NCBI RefSeq assembly: GCF_024494695.1
Contig: NZ_JANHDP010000004.1
Coordinates: 62,001 to 126,000, forward strand
Reading direction: 5' to 3'
DNA: 64,000 bases
Source of the DNA: Natronoarchaeum rubrum
GTDB taxonomy: Archaea > Halobacteriota > Halobacteria > Halobacteriales > Natronoarchaeaceae
This document shows, in pieces, positions 1-9,908 of the stretch. Position 1 is the first letter of the stretch, and the number at the start of each line of letters is the position of its first letter. The position numbers and the translations under genes are program-made. Below the pieces are notes generated by a model that saw only the letters and a list, made by a program, of their open reading frames with translations, did no database searches and was not told the DNA's origin.

Positions 1-2021
1 CGATGGTGGTCGACGGCTCGAACCGGATCGCCCTCGACGACCTCTACTTCGGCGGCGAAAACGAGCTCTTCCTCCAGGCCTACGACGGCAACGGCGATCT
101 CGCCGCCGCCGCGCGGGAGGCCGGCCCGGCGAACCCGCAGGCCCAGCGGATCGACGAGAACCCTCAGGGAGCGCTCGCGAACGACATCTACGGCTTCCCC
201 GCCGAGTCCTACGTCGTCGGCGCCGCGCAGGTCGAGGGGACCGACTGGGTCGTCCTCGTCCACGAACCGGTCAGCGCCGCCTACGGCTTCGTCAACGCGG
301 TTTCGACCTACGGCGTCTGGATCACGGGAGCGGTCGTCCTGCTGATCGGGCTCGTCGGTGCGGTGCTGGGCCGGAACACCGCGGTGGCGATCGATCGACT
401 CACTTCGAAGACCGAGGAGATGGAGGACGGCAATCTCGACGTCGAGTTCGAAACGAAGCGCGTCGACAGCATCGGTCGGCTGTACGACGGGTTCGCGAAC
501 ATGCGCGACGCCCTGCGCGAGCAGATTCGCGAAGCCCAGAGCGCTCGTCAGGAGGCCGAAACCGCCCGCGCCGAGACCGAGCGCATGAACGACCACCTCG
601 AAGCCAAGGCCGAGGAGTACCAGCAGGTCATGGAGTCGGCAGGGGACGGCGATCTCACGGCCAGAATGGATCCCGAGAGCGAAAACGAATCGATGGCACA
701 GATCGGCCGCACGTTCAACGAGATGCTCGGTGAGCTTGAGACGACGACTGCCCGGCTGAAAGCGTTCGCCGGCGAGGTCGCGACGGCGTCCGAGCAGGTG
801 ACCGCCTCCAGCGAGGAGGTGCGCTCGGCCAGCGAGCAGGTGACCGAGTCGATCCAGGAGATTTCGGACGGCGCCGAACGCCAGAACGAGTCGCTCCAGG
901 CCGTCTCCGACGAAATGGACGGCCTCTCGACGACCACCGAACAGATCGCCGCCTCCTCGAACGAGGTCGCCGATCTCGCGGCCCAGACCGCCCAGACGGG
1001 GCAGGAGGGTCGCGAAGCGGCCCAGCAGGCGATCGAGGGGATGAACTCGATCGAGGCAGAGAGCGAGGACGCGGTCGCCGAGATCGAGCAACTCCAAGAG
1101 GAGGTCGCCCAGATCGACGACCTGCTGGAGTTCATCACCGAGGTCGCCGAGCAGACGAACATGCTCGCGCTCAACGCCAACATCGAGGCCTCCCGCTCGG
1201 GCAGCGGGGAGTCGGGCGACGGGTTCGCCGTCGTCGCCGAGGAGGTCAAGGAACTGGCCGCCGACACCAAAGACGCCGCCGAAGACATCGAAGACCGGCT
1301 CGATCGGATCAAGGCCCAGACCGACACCACCGCCGAGGAAGTGCGCCGGACGTCCAGCGAGATCACCGAGCACACCGACTCGGTGCGCGAGGCCGCCGAC
1401 GCGCTCGAAGAGATCGCCGGCTACGCTCAGGAGACCAACACCGGCGTCCAGGAGATCAGCGCGGCCACCCAGCAACAGGCCGCCTCGACTCAGGAGGTCG
1501 TCGCGATGGTCGACGAGGCCGCCACGATCAGCGAGGAGACGACCGCCGAGGCCGAGAACGTCGCCGCCGCCGCCGGGGAACAGACCACCGCGATGACGGA
1601 GGTGTCCGGCTCCGCGGCGTCGCTCTCACAGCAGGCCGCACAGCTCTCCGAAGCGCTCGACCGGTTCGATACCGACGCCGAAGCCGACGCGGGCGCTACC
1701 CGTAGCGCGCTACCCACGGACGGCCGATCCGACAGCACGAGTCCGGACGAGGAACTCGACGCGCTGACGGCCGAAGCGACGCGAGACGAGATGAACCGGG
1801 ACGGAGCGATGCGAGACGAAGGAACTCAGGACGGGCTGCCGCGAAACGAGCAGTCCCAGGAATCCGGTGGCGAGTCATCGACGGACGCCGGATCTGGCGG
1901 TCCGGAGGGCGGTAGTTCGGACGACGCGGACAGCTCGGACGATGCAGACAGTTCGGACGACGATCAATCCGAGGAGGCCTTTACCTTCGGGTCGGCGGCA
2001 CCCGACTCGGACGACACGTAG
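1..2021 (+). CDS. Methyl-accepting transducer (Htr family), 5' truncated by the window edge
   Basis: This is a chemotaxis receptor that passes ligand signals to CheA through CheW. The frame is open to the left edge, so the true start lies outside the window; the first in-frame ATG at position 3 is probably internal. Numbering from that ATG, residues 1-100 look like the end of an extracellular Cache-type sensor, about 105-125 form a membrane helix ([19 protein letters not shown]), and HAMP segments follow, including the element near 205-250. A long coiled-coil signalling domain then contains the hairpin tip [17 protein letters not shown] and the downstream [14 protein letters not shown] disordered acidic tail of about 110 residues ends in DSSDD-type repeats. 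It lies convergent to the che operon, with 14 bases between them. The ligand is not readable. Confidence 0.93.
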   Translation, partial: MVVDGSNRIALDDLYFGGENELFLQAYDGNGDLAAAAREAGPANPQAQRIDENPQGALANDIYGFPAESYVVGAAQVEGTDWVVLVHEPVSAAYGFVNAVSTYGVWITGAVVLLIGLVGAVLGRNTAVAIDRLTSKTEEMEDGNLDVEFETKRVDSIGRLYDGFANMRDALREQIREAQSARQEAETARAETERMNDHLEAKAEEYQQVMESAGDGDLTARMDPESENESMAQIGRTFNEMLGELETTTARLKAFAGEVATASEQVTASSEEVRSASEQVTESIQEISDGAERQNESLQAVSDEMDGLSTTTEQIAASSNEVADLAAQTAQTGQEGREAAQQAIEGMNSIEAESEDAVAEIEQLQEEVAQIDDLLEFITEVAEQTNMLALNANIEASRSGSGESGDGFAVVAEEVKELAADTKDAAEDIEDRLDRIKAQTDTTAEEVRRTSSEITEHTDSVREAADALEEIAGYAQETNTGVQEISAATQQQAASTQEVVAMVDEAATISEETTAEAENVAAAAGEQTTAMTEVSGSAASLSQQAAQLSEALDRFDTDAEADAGATRSALPTDGRSDSTSPDEELDALTAEATRDEMNRDGAMRDEGTQDGLPRNEQSQESGGESSTDAGSGGPEGGSSDDADSSDDADSSDDDQSEEAFTFGSAAPDSDDT

Positions 2022-2035
2022 CTCGGCCGGACTCT

Positions 2036-2839
2036 TTACTCTCGTCGGTAGATCCGGAGTCGGCCGTCGAGAATAGTGAACTCGGACTTGAGGCCCGGCG
2101 GGATCGTCTCGGCCTTGCCGATGACGAGATACCCCCCGGGGCGCAGCGATTCAGAGATGGTCCGCAGGATCGACTGCTTGTACTCGTTGTCGATGTAGAT
2201 AAAGAGGTTCCGGCAGATCACGAGATCGAAGCCGGACTTCGGTTCGCCGTTGATCAGGTCGTGGCGCTCGAACGCGACCATCTCCTTGACGGGATCGCGG
2301 ATCTCGAAGCGCTCCCCGCTCTGGTCGACGTACCGGTGGTAGTTCGAGAGGAAGGTGAGCTGCTCGCCGACGTCGATGGTGCGGGTGCTTTCGTAGACGC
2401 CCTCGTTCGCGTCGTCCAGAGCCGCCTGGTTGATGTCGGTCGCCAGAATCGAGAGACGATCGCCCGCAGTGCGGGGGTCGTCGAGCCCGAGCATCGCCAG
2501 CGAGTACGGTTCGCGGCCGTCCGCGCAGGCGGCGCTCCAGGCGTGGATGCGCTCGCAGTCCTCGGAGAGGCTCCGCAGCACCGACCGGATTCCCTCCCAG
2601 ACGTCTGGATTCCGGAAAAAGCCGGTGACGTTGATCGAGAGCGTGTCGAGCAGCTCTTGGCCCTCGTCGGGATCGTCCCGGAGAATGTCGAGGTACTCGG
2701 CGTAGTCGCCCGCGCCCGTTCGTCGCATCCGCGAGGAGAAGCGCCGCTGTAAGTAGCTATCGTTGTAGTGGCTCGTGGCGAACCCGAGGTTTTCCTCGAT
2801 GTACGTCGTCAACCGATCGAACGCCTCGTCGTCGCTCAC
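2036..2839 (-). CDS. cheR: CheR, chemotaxis protein methyltransferase
   Basis: CheR methylates glutamates on transducers using S-adenosylmethionine, for adaptation. The protein is 267 residues, the usual length. It has the N-terminal helical domain, the NVTGFFRNPDVW segment, and the SAM site WSAACADGREPYSLAM near residue 100; the C-terminal part has VICRNLFIYID and GGYLVIGKAE. I chose the GTG at 2839 because it overlaps the cheD stop by four bases and gives the expected N-terminus (SDDEAFDRLTTYIEEN). Starting further upstream would read through cheD in another frame into arginine-rich shadow sequence. It is the last gene of the che operon. Confidence 0.93.
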   Translation of the reverse strand: MSDDEAFDRLTTYIEENLGFATSHYNDSYLQRRFSSRMRRTGAGDYAEYLDILRDDPDEGQELLDTLSINVTGFFRNPDVWEGIRSVLRSLSEDCERIHAWSAACADGREPYSLAMLGLDDPRTAGDRLSILATDINQAALDDANEGVYESTRTIDVGEQLTFLSNYHRYVDQSGERFEIRDPVKEMVAFERHDLINGEPKSGFDLVICRNLFIYIDNEYKQSILRTISESLRPGGYLVIGKAETIPPGLKSEFTILDGRLRIYRRE

Positions 2840-3357
2840 AGTTCCCTGACTTCCTGATCGCCGTCTGCGGTCTTGATCGAGAAGGCGCCGGTGTCGGTCT
2901 CGAACACCACGGTTCGGCCGCGCTGGCCACCGACCTCCTCGGCGACGATGGGGACGCCGAGCTTGTCGAGTTCCTCGCGCGCGGCGACGATGTTTCGCTG
3001 CCCGACGCCGTCGCCGAAGCTCTCGAAGTCGAACATGTCGCTGCCGCCCGCCACCTTCGCCTCGACGTCGGTGTAGCTCGCGCCCTTCTCGACCATCTGG
3101 CGCAGCATCGCGCGGACGGCCGTGTCGGCGAACTTGCCCGGCTTGTCCTCGCTGGCGTCGTTCGCGTCGCCGTCCGGCAGCATGATGTGTGCTAGCCCGC
3201 CGATCTCCGAGTCCTCGTCGTACAGTCCGACGGCGAGACACGAGCCGAGCCCGTAGGACTTGAGCGTCTGGCCGCTGTCGCTGACGACGAACTCCGAGAT
3301 GCCGACGCGGATCGGATCCGGATCCGGTGCGCCCGGTTCGCTCCCGTACGTTTTCAT
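2836..3357 (-). CDS. cheD: CheD, receptor glutamine deamidase
   Basis: CheD deamidates receptor glutamines to glutamates and, with CheC, feeds back on CheY-P. The 173-residue protein contains the family's catalytic signature: YGLGSC with Cys40, followed by GGLAHIMLP with His57. A conserved KVAGGSDMF segment lies in the C-terminal half. Its ATG overlaps the stop of the upstream cheC (ATGA), and its own stop overlaps cheR's GTG, so all three are probably translationally coupled. Confidence 0.93.
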   Translation of the reverse strand: MKTYGSEPGAPDPDPIRVGISEFVVSDSGQTLKSYGLGSCLAVGLYDEDSEIGGLAHIMLPDGDANDASEDKPGKFADTAVRAMLRQMVEKGASYTDVEAKVAGGSDMFDFESFGDGVGQRNIVAAREELDKLGVPIVAEEVGGQRGRTVVFETDTGAFSIKTADGDQEVREL

Positions 3358-4622
3358 GGGTCCGTCTCGATCTCCTCGATAGCGGCTTTCGTGGGTGCGT
3401 CCTCGATGCGGTTCATCGGCAGGTCGTTGATCGCGCGCTCGAGATCGGCCTCGTCGGGGATCGCGTAGATGTTGCAGTCGAACTCCCGGTCGGCGGCCTG
3501 CACGACTGTGTCGAACACGAACGCGAACTCCTGGTTCTCGCCGAGCTGGATCACGACGGGGTCGATCACGGCCGCGCCCATGTCGTGGATGTACTCGGGC
3601 GGCGAGTGGTCGATCGTCGTGTCGAGCACGTTCGCCCAGCCGTCCAAGAAGCCGCTGGCCATGATGTTGCCCAGCTCCTTGATCGCGCTCTGGCCCATCT
3701 GGCCGAACTCGTCGTCGGGCTCGTTGGGCACCATCGCGCGCACGATCTCTCGAGCCGAGGACTCGTCGAACAGGAACAGTAGATAGCCGCTCGGAGTCCC
3801 GTCGAACTCGAAGGCAACGCCGACGAGCTGCTCGTCGTCGATCTCCTCGGGCATGGCTTCCAGCGGGACGAAGTTGAGCCGGCGGATCTCGACGCTGGTG
3901 TCGATGCCGGTCAGCATCGTGACGTTGCTGGCCACCTCGTCGGCACCCCGCTGTGCGAGCCGATCGAACCCGGCGAGCTTGTCGTACTCGATGCCGGATT
4001 CGCCGTCGGCGCCTTGCCGTTCGAGCACCTCGGCCATCGCATCGTGTTCGGGGAACAGGTAGTAGCGGAACTCGATCTCCGTGTCGATCGCCTCGATCTG
4101 GCTCTGGAACAGCAGCGCTAGGTCGTCGGCGCCGGGCGTCGTGTCGACGTCGGCGAGGAACGCCTCGGCCGTGTCGCCTTCGACGAACTCCGGCGTCGCG
4201 ACGTCGATCGCGGTGCCGAGCACGTCCGCCCAGCCGTCGATGAACCCGCTGTTCATGATCTGGCCGACCTCGGTGATCGTGCTCCGGTTCATTTCGTCGA
4301 ACGCGTCGTCCGGGCCTTCGGGGAGCGACGGCGCGTCGTCGATCGTCGGCTGCAGCGTTTCGACGAGCCGGATCGCGCTCGCCCGATCGAAGACGATGAC
4401 GGCGTGGCCGCCGAGCGCGCCGGATAGCTCGACACGGACGCCGACTTTCTTCGACTCGTCGGCGAGCTCTGCACGGATGTCCGACCCGCGCATGAAGTTG
4501 AGCTTCGTCACGCCGACGCGGGTGTCGACGCCGGTCAGGCGCGTGAGCCGCCCCGCGGCGAGCCCGGCGCCTTCCTGGGCCATCTGATAGAACGTTCCGA
4601 GTGCGTTAACATCTAGTTTCAT
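3354..4622 (-). CDS. cheC: CheC-family protein with two tandem CheC domains
   Basis: This is a CheY-P phosphatase-family protein of adaptation. The 422-residue chain holds two homologous halves of about 200 residues. Each half begins with a helix, a 'vtxLTGxDTxVxxxxLNF' segment, and an E-(I/L)-G-(Q/N)-I-M-x-S-G-F-(I/L)-D-GWA motif: EVGQIMNSGFIDGWADVL in the first and ELGNIMASGFLDGWANVL in the second. Both keep the Glu/Asn active-site pair typical of CheC. A two-domain CheC (cheJ/cheC1) is known in other haloarchaeal che operons. It lies seven bases after the single-domain paralogue and overlaps cheD by four bases. Confidence 0.88.
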   Translation of the reverse strand: MKLDVNALGTFYQMAQEGAGLAAGRLTRLTGVDTRVGVTKLNFMRGSDIRAELADESKKVGVRVELSGALGGHAVIVFDRASAIRLVETLQPTIDDAPSLPEGPDDAFDEMNRSTITEVGQIMNSGFIDGWADVLGTAIDVATPEFVEGDTAEAFLADVDTTPGADDLALLFQSQIEAIDTEIEFRYYLFPEHDAMAEVLERQGADGESGIEYDKLAGFDRLAQRGADEVASNVTMLTGIDTSVEIRRLNFVPLEAMPEEIDDEQLVGVAFEFDGTPSGYLLFLFDESSAREIVRAMVPNEPDDEFGQMGQSAIKELGNIMASGFLDGWANVLDTTIDHSPPEYIHDMGAAVIDPVVIQLGENQEFAFVFDTVVQAADREFDCNIYAIPDEADLERAINDLPMNRIEDAPTKAAIEEIETDP

Positions 4623-4629
4623 ACATCAC

Positions 4630-5235
4630 CTAGGCGTAGGAGGTCTCGATGCTGTTGACCATCTCGACGAACTCCTGGAGGTCCGGGAACGCGTAGATCT
4701 CGGCCTCGATCTCGTAGCTGGGCACGTTCAGGCTGGAGTCGAAAAACAGCGCCAGATCCTCCTCGCCGAGCCCGGCCGTCCGGCCGACGATCTCCGCGGC
4801 CGGCGCGTACACGAGCTGTGGCGTCGCGATGTCGATCGTCGTGCCGAGCACGTCCGCCCAGCCGTCGATGAAGCCGCTGGCCATCATGTTGCCCAGCTCC
4901 TCGACGGCGCTTCTGGCCATCTCGCCGGACACGGAGGACATATCGTCGACCATGTCGTTGAGCATCAGCGCCGTGATCTTCTTGGCGCTCTGCTCGGGGA
5001 ACAGGATGAGGATGTGCCCGTGGGGCGGCTCCATGAGCCGGACCCGGACGCCGACGCGCTTGCCGTCGTCGAGCTGCGAGGTCAGATCCTCGACGTCGAT
5101 GAAGTTCGTCTTCGTCACCTCCATCTTCGCGTCTTCGCCCGTCAGCTTGCTCATGTTGTCGGCGACGCCGTTCGTGCCGACCTTCGCCATCTCGTTGATG
5201 AAGCTCAACTTCCGTATGTCGACCATCAGACTCAT
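4630..5235 (-). CDS. cheC: CheC, single-domain CheY-P phosphatase family
   Basis: The protein is 201 residues with one CheC fold. It shows KLTGEDAKMEVTKTNFID, then SAVEELGNMMASGFIDGWADVLGT with the Glu/Asn catalytic pair, and a C-terminal strand region (DLALFFDSSLNVPSYEIEAE). It is clearly paralogous to each half of the neighbouring 422-residue protein, so the two-domain gene probably arose by duplication and fusion. It sits ten bases after cheA and seven before the two-domain cheC, within the same operon. Confidence 0.9.
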   Translation of the reverse strand: MSLMVDIRKLSFINEMAKVGTNGVADNMSKLTGEDAKMEVTKTNFIDVEDLTSQLDDGKRVGVRVRLMEPPHGHILILFPEQSAKKITALMLNDMVDDMSSVSGEMARSAVEELGNMMASGFIDGWADVLGTTIDIATPQLVYAPAAEIVGRTAGLGEEDLALFFDSSLNVPSYEIEAEIYAFPDLQEFVEMVNSIETSYA

Positions 5236-5245
5236 TGTATCACCA

Positions 5246-8200
5246 TCATAGTGTTTCCACGTCCAGGATGTTCACGACGTCACCCTCGCCCAGCACGGTC
5301 GCCCCGCTGAGGCCCGGGATGTCCCCGAGGAACCCCTCGAACGGTTTGACCACGACTTCCTGCTGTCCGCGAATCTGGTCGCAGTGGAGCGCGACCGGGC
5401 GGACGTCGTCGCGAACTTTCACCGTCATGCCGTCGCCGTTGCGGCCGGTCTCGGGCGTCTCCAGGGCGTCGGCCAGCCGGATTAACGGGTAGCTCTCCTC
5501 ACCCCGGGCGATCACTTCGCGCCCGTCTTCCGTCGAAACCGTGCCAGAGGGACCGATGTCCTCGACGACCTTGATCGGGATGCCGTACTCCTCGCCGCCG
5601 GATTCGACGAACAGGACGTCGGCGATCGCCACCGAGATCGGTACTCGGAGGCTGACCGTCGTCCCCTCGCCGACGTCGCTGTCGACCGACACCGAGCCGT
5701 CGAGGTCCTCGACCGTGCGAGCGACGACGTCCATTCCGACGCCGCGGCCGCTGACGTCGGTGACCTCCTCGCTGGTCGAGAAGCCCGAGTGGAACACGAG
5801 GTCGTACACTTCTTCGTCGTCCATCTCCAGCAGCTCCTCGTACTCGGCGATGCCTTCCTCGGCGGCCTCGTCGCGGATCGCGTCGACGTCGAGCCCGCGT
5901 CCGTCGTCTTCGATCTCGATGACGACCTCGTCGCGCTCGCGCCGGGCCCGGAGCTCGATCGTTCCCTCGGGGTCTTTGCCGGCCGCTTCGCGCTCCGCGG
6001 GCGGCTCGATCCCGTGGTCGATCGCGTTCCGGACCAGATGCATCAGCGGGTCGCCGATATCGTTGAGGATCGAGCGGTCGAGCTCGACGTCCTCGCCGTC
6101 CATCTCCAGGGCGACCTGCTTGTCCTGGTCGCGCGAGAGGTCCCGGACGAGCCGGGGGAGCTTGTTGGCCACGGTCTTGAGCGGGACGAGTCGCACGTCC
6201 ATCACCGTGTCCTGCATCTCCGAAGTGATCGTCTCGAGTTCGTCGACCTCGCCCTCGATCACGGTCCGGGGCTCGTCGGCCTCGACGGCCCGCCGGAGGC
6301 GAGCGCGGGTCGTGACCAGCTCCTCGACGAGATTCATCAGGTCGTCGACCTGATCCACGTCGACCCGGATCGACTGGATCTCGTCGGCGCTGACGCCGGT
6401 GCCGGCGGCGGCCGACGGTGCGGACTCGGTGTCCGCCTCGTCGGTCGTCGGACTCGACGCCGCGGACCCGCCGGTCGCGTCGGTCGCGTCGGCTGTGTCC
6501 GCCTCGGTGTCGGTCGACGCGACGGCGTCGGCAGCATCGGTTTCGGCGTCCGCCGGTTCCGCGTCGCTGACCCCCGCGTCTGCGAGGTCGCCGTCTTCGG
6601 CGCCCGCGTCCACGGCGCCGGCCGATTCCGCGTCGACCGCCGCGTCGTCGGCCGCGTCCGCCTCGTCGGCGTCCGCGCCGTCGTCGGGCGTCGCCGCGTC
6701 GGCGCCGAACGTCGTGGTCTCGACCGAGGTATCGTCGGCTCCGCCGTCGTCGGCCTCGTCTTCCGTGTCGTCCAGCCCCATCGAGAGGTCGAGTTCGTCG
6801 GCCGTTCCGAACTCCTCGTCCTCGTCGGGACCGTCGGGGTCGCTGAAGTCGATGTCCTCGAACTGCCCCGCGCTGCTGAGCTCGACGCCCTCGTCGTCCG
6901 CGTCGCCGCTCTCGGCCGCACCGTCGGCGTCGGCACCGACGCCTTCGCTGCCGTCGCCGTCACTTTCCTCGGCGCTCGAACCGGCGTTCCCGTCGAACGG
7001 GTCGTCGAGTTCGAGTTCCGGCCCCTCGTCGGCGTCGTCGACCGTCGCGGACTCGCCGAACGAGATGTCGTCGAGGTCGTCGTCGGTGGCGCCCTCGTCG
7101 GACGTCTCGGTCGCGTCCTCCTCGGCCGGGGAGTCGTCGAGCGCGCCGTCGAGCGCGTCGCCGATGTCGGTCTCGTCGGCGTCGGACGCCGTCGCGTCGT
7201 CCGCTTCCGCGGACGCCGGTTCGTCGACAGACACCGGCTCGTCGCCGGAAACCGGTTCGTCAGCCGTCGCCGCGGACGCATCGTCTGCAGCTTGTTCGTC
7301 AGCCGTCGCCGCGGACGCGTCGTCCGCGGTCGGATCGTCGTCGACGTCCGCGGACGGCTCCGCGGCGACCGGCTCGTCGGCCGGGTCGTCCTCGACGCCA
7401 GCATCCGAACCGGCATCGTCGACGCCCTCGACCAACTCGTCGACCGACGGCTCGTCGGTCGGGTCGCCCTCGTCAGCCGGTTCGTCCTCGCCGATCAGTT
7501 CGCCGACCGACGGCTCGTCCGCGTCGCCGGCGCCGAACGGATCCTCCGACACCTCACCGGTTGCGAAGGGATCGTCGCCGCCGAGCTCGTCCTCGTCGAG
7601 CAGTTCGTCGAAGCCGACCTCGTCGTCGTCGAGTTCCTCGAACTCCAGTTCGGCGAGTTCGTCCTGAAGCTCGTCGAAGCCGACCGGATCGACCTCCTGT
7701 TTGAGCTCCTGGAACGTGTCCGACGCGTCGCCGTCGCCGGCGTCCGCGTCGGCGGGCTCGGCGTCCGCATCGTCCGCGGACGCCTCCGCGTCGTCGGCGT
7801 CACCGGCGTCGACCTCGTCGGGCGACGGCGCGTCGACGTCGACGTCGCCGACCTCGACGTCGTCGAACGTCCCCGCGTCGCCCAGATCGTCGAACCCTTC
7901 GACGTCGTCGACCTGCTCGACCATCTCGTCGAGATCGTCGTACTCGCTGAACTCGTCGAGCAGGTCGTCGACCTCCATATCGTCGGGATCGACGTCCGCG
8001 GCGGGCTCTTCGACAGCGGCGTCGGCGGGCTCGTCGGCCGTGGCGTCCTCGCGGTCGAGCCGGTCGGTCACCTCGGCGATGATCGCGTCCTCGACCGCGT
8101 CAACCGGGTCGAGCGCCGCGGAGATCGAGTTCTCCTGGACGGCGCTGGCGAACACGGCGTCGAAGCTGCCGCCGTAGTCGCCGTCGGCGATCTCCTCGGC

Positions 8201-8761
8201 CTCCGGAGCGGTTCCCAAGAGGTCGAACGCGTCTTCGAGCGCCTCGACGACGAGCATCCCCTGGGACTCCAGTTCCTCGGAGACGCCGAGCCGGACGTGG
8301 AACAGGTTGTGCGAGCCGTCCGCCGGCGCGCCCGCGGTTTCGACGAGCTCGTCGATTTCGCGGTCGCTGGGCTCGATCAGTCCCTCCGTCGCGGCCAGTT
8401 CCGCCCGGAGCCGATCGATCGTCTCGGTCGGATCGGTGCGGGGCTCGCCGTTCTCGGGCACCTCGTCGATCATCGCCTCGAGCTCGTCGACGCCCTCGAA
8501 GATCCGGTCCATCAGCTCCGGCGAAACTTCCAGCTGCCCGGAGCGGACGGCGTCGAGCAGATCCTCGAGGGCGTGAGCGAGATCGCTCGCGTCGGTAAAG
8601 CCCATCGCCCCGCAGTTGCCCTTCAGCGTGTGGGCCGTGCGGAAGATCTGCTCCATCGCCTCGTCGTCGTCGGGGGCCCGTTCCAGCGCGAGCAGCGCGT
8701 TGTTCAGCTCCGTGATGTTCTCCTCGCTCTCCTGAACGAACTCCCTGACGTACTCATCCAT
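5246..8761 (-). CDS. cheA: CheA, chemotaxis histidine kinase with a very long acidic linker
   Basis: CheA autophosphorylates on a histidine and passes phosphate to CheY and CheB. The N-terminal Hpt domain carries RTAHTLKG with phospho-acceptor His44. A short alpha/beta region follows at about 150-230, possibly the CheY-binding P2 domain. Residues from about 240 to 785 are low-complexity Asp/Glu/Ala/Ser sequence with internal repeats. After about residue 790 come the dimerisation helices, the ATPase domain (N box HLVRNAIDHGIE, G1 DDGRGLD, G2 GRGVGMDVV) and a CheW-like regulatory domain (SVAIADVLFVESGGEEYGIPI). At 1171 residues it is far longer than the usual 650-700, and the excess is the linker. 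Its ATG overlaps the cheB stop by eight bases. Confidence 0.95.
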   Translation of the reverse strand: MDEYVREFVQESEENITELNNALLALERAPDDDEAMEQIFRTAHTLKGNCGAMGFTDASDLAHALEDLLDAVRSGQLEVSPELMDRIFEGVDELEAMIDEVPENGEPRTDPTETIDRLRAELAATEGLIEPSDREIDELVETAGAPADGSHNLFHVRLGVSEELESQGMLVVEALEDAFDLLGTAPEAEEIADGDYGGSFDAVFASAVQENSISAALDPVDAVEDAIIAEVTDRLDREDATADEPADAAVEEPAADVDPDDMEVDDLLDEFSEYDDLDEMVEQVDDVEGFDDLGDAGTFDDVEVGDVDVDAPSPDEVDAGDADDAEASADDADAEPADADAGDGDASDTFQELKQEVDPVGFDELQDELAELEFEELDDDEVGFDELLDEDELGGDDPFATGEVSEDPFGAGDADEPSVGELIGEDEPADEGDPTDEPSVDELVEGVDDAGSDAGVEDDPADEPVAAEPSADVDDDPTADDASAATADEQAADDASAATADEPVSGDEPVSVDEPASAEADDATASDADETDIGDALDGALDDSPAEEDATETSDEGATDDDLDDISFGESATVDDADEGPELELDDPFDGNAGSSAEESDGDGSEGVGADADGAAESGDADDEGVELSSAGQFEDIDFSDPDGPDEDEEFGTADELDLSMGLDDTEDEADDGGADDTSVETTTFGADAATPDDGADADEADAADDAAVDAESAGAVDAGAEDGDLADAGVSDAEPADAETDAADAVASTDTEADTADATDATGGSAASSPTTDEADTESAPSAAAGTGVSADEIQSIRVDVDQVDDLMNLVEELVTTRARLRRAVEADEPRTVIEGEVDELETITSEMQDTVMDVRLVPLKTVANKLPRLVRDLSRDQDKQVALEMDGEDVELDRSILNDIGDPLMHLVRNAIDHGIEPPAEREAAGKDPEGTIELRARRERDEVVIEIEDDGRGLDVDAIRDEAAEEGIAEYEELLEMDDEEVYDLVFHSGFSTSEEVTDVSGRGVGMDVVARTVEDLDGSVSVDSDVGEGTTVSLRVPISVAIADVLFVESGGEEYGIPIKVVEDIGPSGTVSTEDGREVIARGEESYPLIRLADALETPETGRNGDGMTVKVRDDVRPVALHCDQIRGQQEVVVKPFEGFLGDIPGLSGATVLGEGDVVNILDVETL
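7256..7333 (-). repeat. 39-base tandem repeat in the cheA linker
   Basis: Two adjacent units (7256-7294 and 7295-7333) are almost identical and encode ADDASAATADE-type units in the acidic linker of CheA. Shorter words of the same kind recur along the linker (about 6400-8020). Confidence 0.65.
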
Positions 8762-9908
8762 GCGTTTCCACCTCCGTCGAGAGCGCGTCGGTGATGCCGG
8801 CGGCGATCTCGCCGGCCGGCAGCACGCGGTCGACGTCGCCCGTCTCGATCGCCTGTCGCGGGATGCCGAAGACGGGGCTCGACGCCTCGTCCTGAGCGAT
8901 CGTCGTCCCGCCGGCGGCCTTGATCGCGCTGATGCCGGCCGCGCCGTCCTTGCCCATGCCGGTCAGCGCGACGCCGACCAGCGGCGGGTCGACCCGCTCG
9001 GCCGCGGACCGCATCGTCACGTCGATCGCCGGGCGGACGCCGTGGACGCGCTCGTCCTCGGTGAGGCGCACGCGCAGGCGATCGCCCGACGCGTGGGCGA
9101 CCTCCATGTGACGGTCGCCCCGTGCGATCAGCACTTCGCCGCCCGAGATCCGGTCGCCGTCGCTGGCTTCGCGAACGTCGTACTCGCACAGCTCGTCGAG
9201 TCGCGCGGCCAGCCTGTCGGTGAACTCCGCGGGCATGTGCTGGACGACCAGCACGCGCGCGTCGAGTTCGATCGGGAGATCGTACAGAATCCCCTCGACG
9301 ATTTTCGGCCCGCCGGTGGAGGCCCCGACGACGATCGTGGGGTGCTCGTTGAACGAACCCTCGGCGGGGTCGATTCCCGCTGCGGGGTCGTCGGACGCCG
9401 TCGTCGCGGCGCCGCCGGAGGACCGGGGATCGGTCGTCCCGTCCGCCGATCGGTCCGCGGCGCCGGCCGAAGCGCGGTGAGCGGCCGCGGCGGCCCGCGA
9501 GGGCGCCAGCGTCGCCACGTCGGCGTCCGCGACGGCCTCGACGGTCTCGAGCAGGCGGTCTTTCAGCCCGGCGATGTCGGTCGATACTTCGCCGCTGGGT
9601 TTGGCGAGGAAGTCGACCGCGCCGCGCGCGAGCGCTTCCAGCGTCTCTTCTGCGCCCTCGCGCGTGTGCGCGCTCAACATGACGATGCGCGTCGGGTGCG
9701 TCGCCATGATCTCGCTGACGGCTTCGATGCCGTCCATCTCGGGCATCTGGACGTCCATCGTGACGACGTCGGGGTCGTGCTTCCGGACGGCCTCGACCGC
9801 CCGCCGGCCGTCGCTCGCGCGATGCACGTCGTAGCCGTGCTCGGCCAGGACGTTGCCGATGACCGTCCGCATGAACTGCGAGTCATCGACAACGAGTACG
9901 CTCGTCAT
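8754..9908 (-). CDS. cheB: CheB, receptor methylesterase with receiver domain
   Basis: CheB removes methyl groups from transducers and deamidates them when phosphorylated. The 384-residue chain begins with a receiver domain (VLVVDDSQFMR, phospho-acceptor Asp52 in VTMDVQMPEMDG). A low-complexity linker of about 70 residues follows, then the esterase domain with the Ser (GASTGGPKI), His (VQHMPAEFT) and Asp (LTGMGKDGAAG) triad. The ATG at 9908 overlaps the cheY stop by four bases and starts directly at the receiver fold; upstream in-frame sequence is only the cheY shadow. Confidence 0.95.
   Translation of the reverse strand: MTSVLVVDDSQFMRTVIGNVLAEHGYDVHRASDGRRAVEAVRKHDPDVVTMDVQMPEMDGIEAVSEIMATHPTRIVMLSAHTREGAEETLEALARGAVDFLAKPSGEVSTDIAGLKDRLLETVEAVADADVATLAPSRAAAAAHRASAGAADRSADGTTDPRSSGGAATTASDDPAAGIDPAEGSFNEHPTIVVGASTGGPKIVEGILYDLPIELDARVLVVQHMPAEFTDRLAARLDELCEYDVREASDGDRISGGEVLIARGDRHMEVAHASGDRLRVRLTEDERVHGVRPAIDVTMRSAAERVDPPLVGVALTGMGKDGAAGISAIKAAGGTTIAQDEASSPVFGIPRQAIETGDVDRVLPAGEIAAGITDALSTEVETHG

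Noticed and set aside
2840..3241. Extending CheR upstream into the open frame starting near 3241
   Set aside because: The added part is an arginine-rich shadow of cheD; the GTG overlapping the cheD stop gives the normal CheR length and start.
5789..8794. Long open frame on the plus strand opposite cheA (about 1000 codons)
   Set aside because: It mirrors the cheA acidic linker; GC-rich third positions keep the opposite strand open. The product is a Val/Arg/Gly-rich sequence without domains, and cheA is certain.
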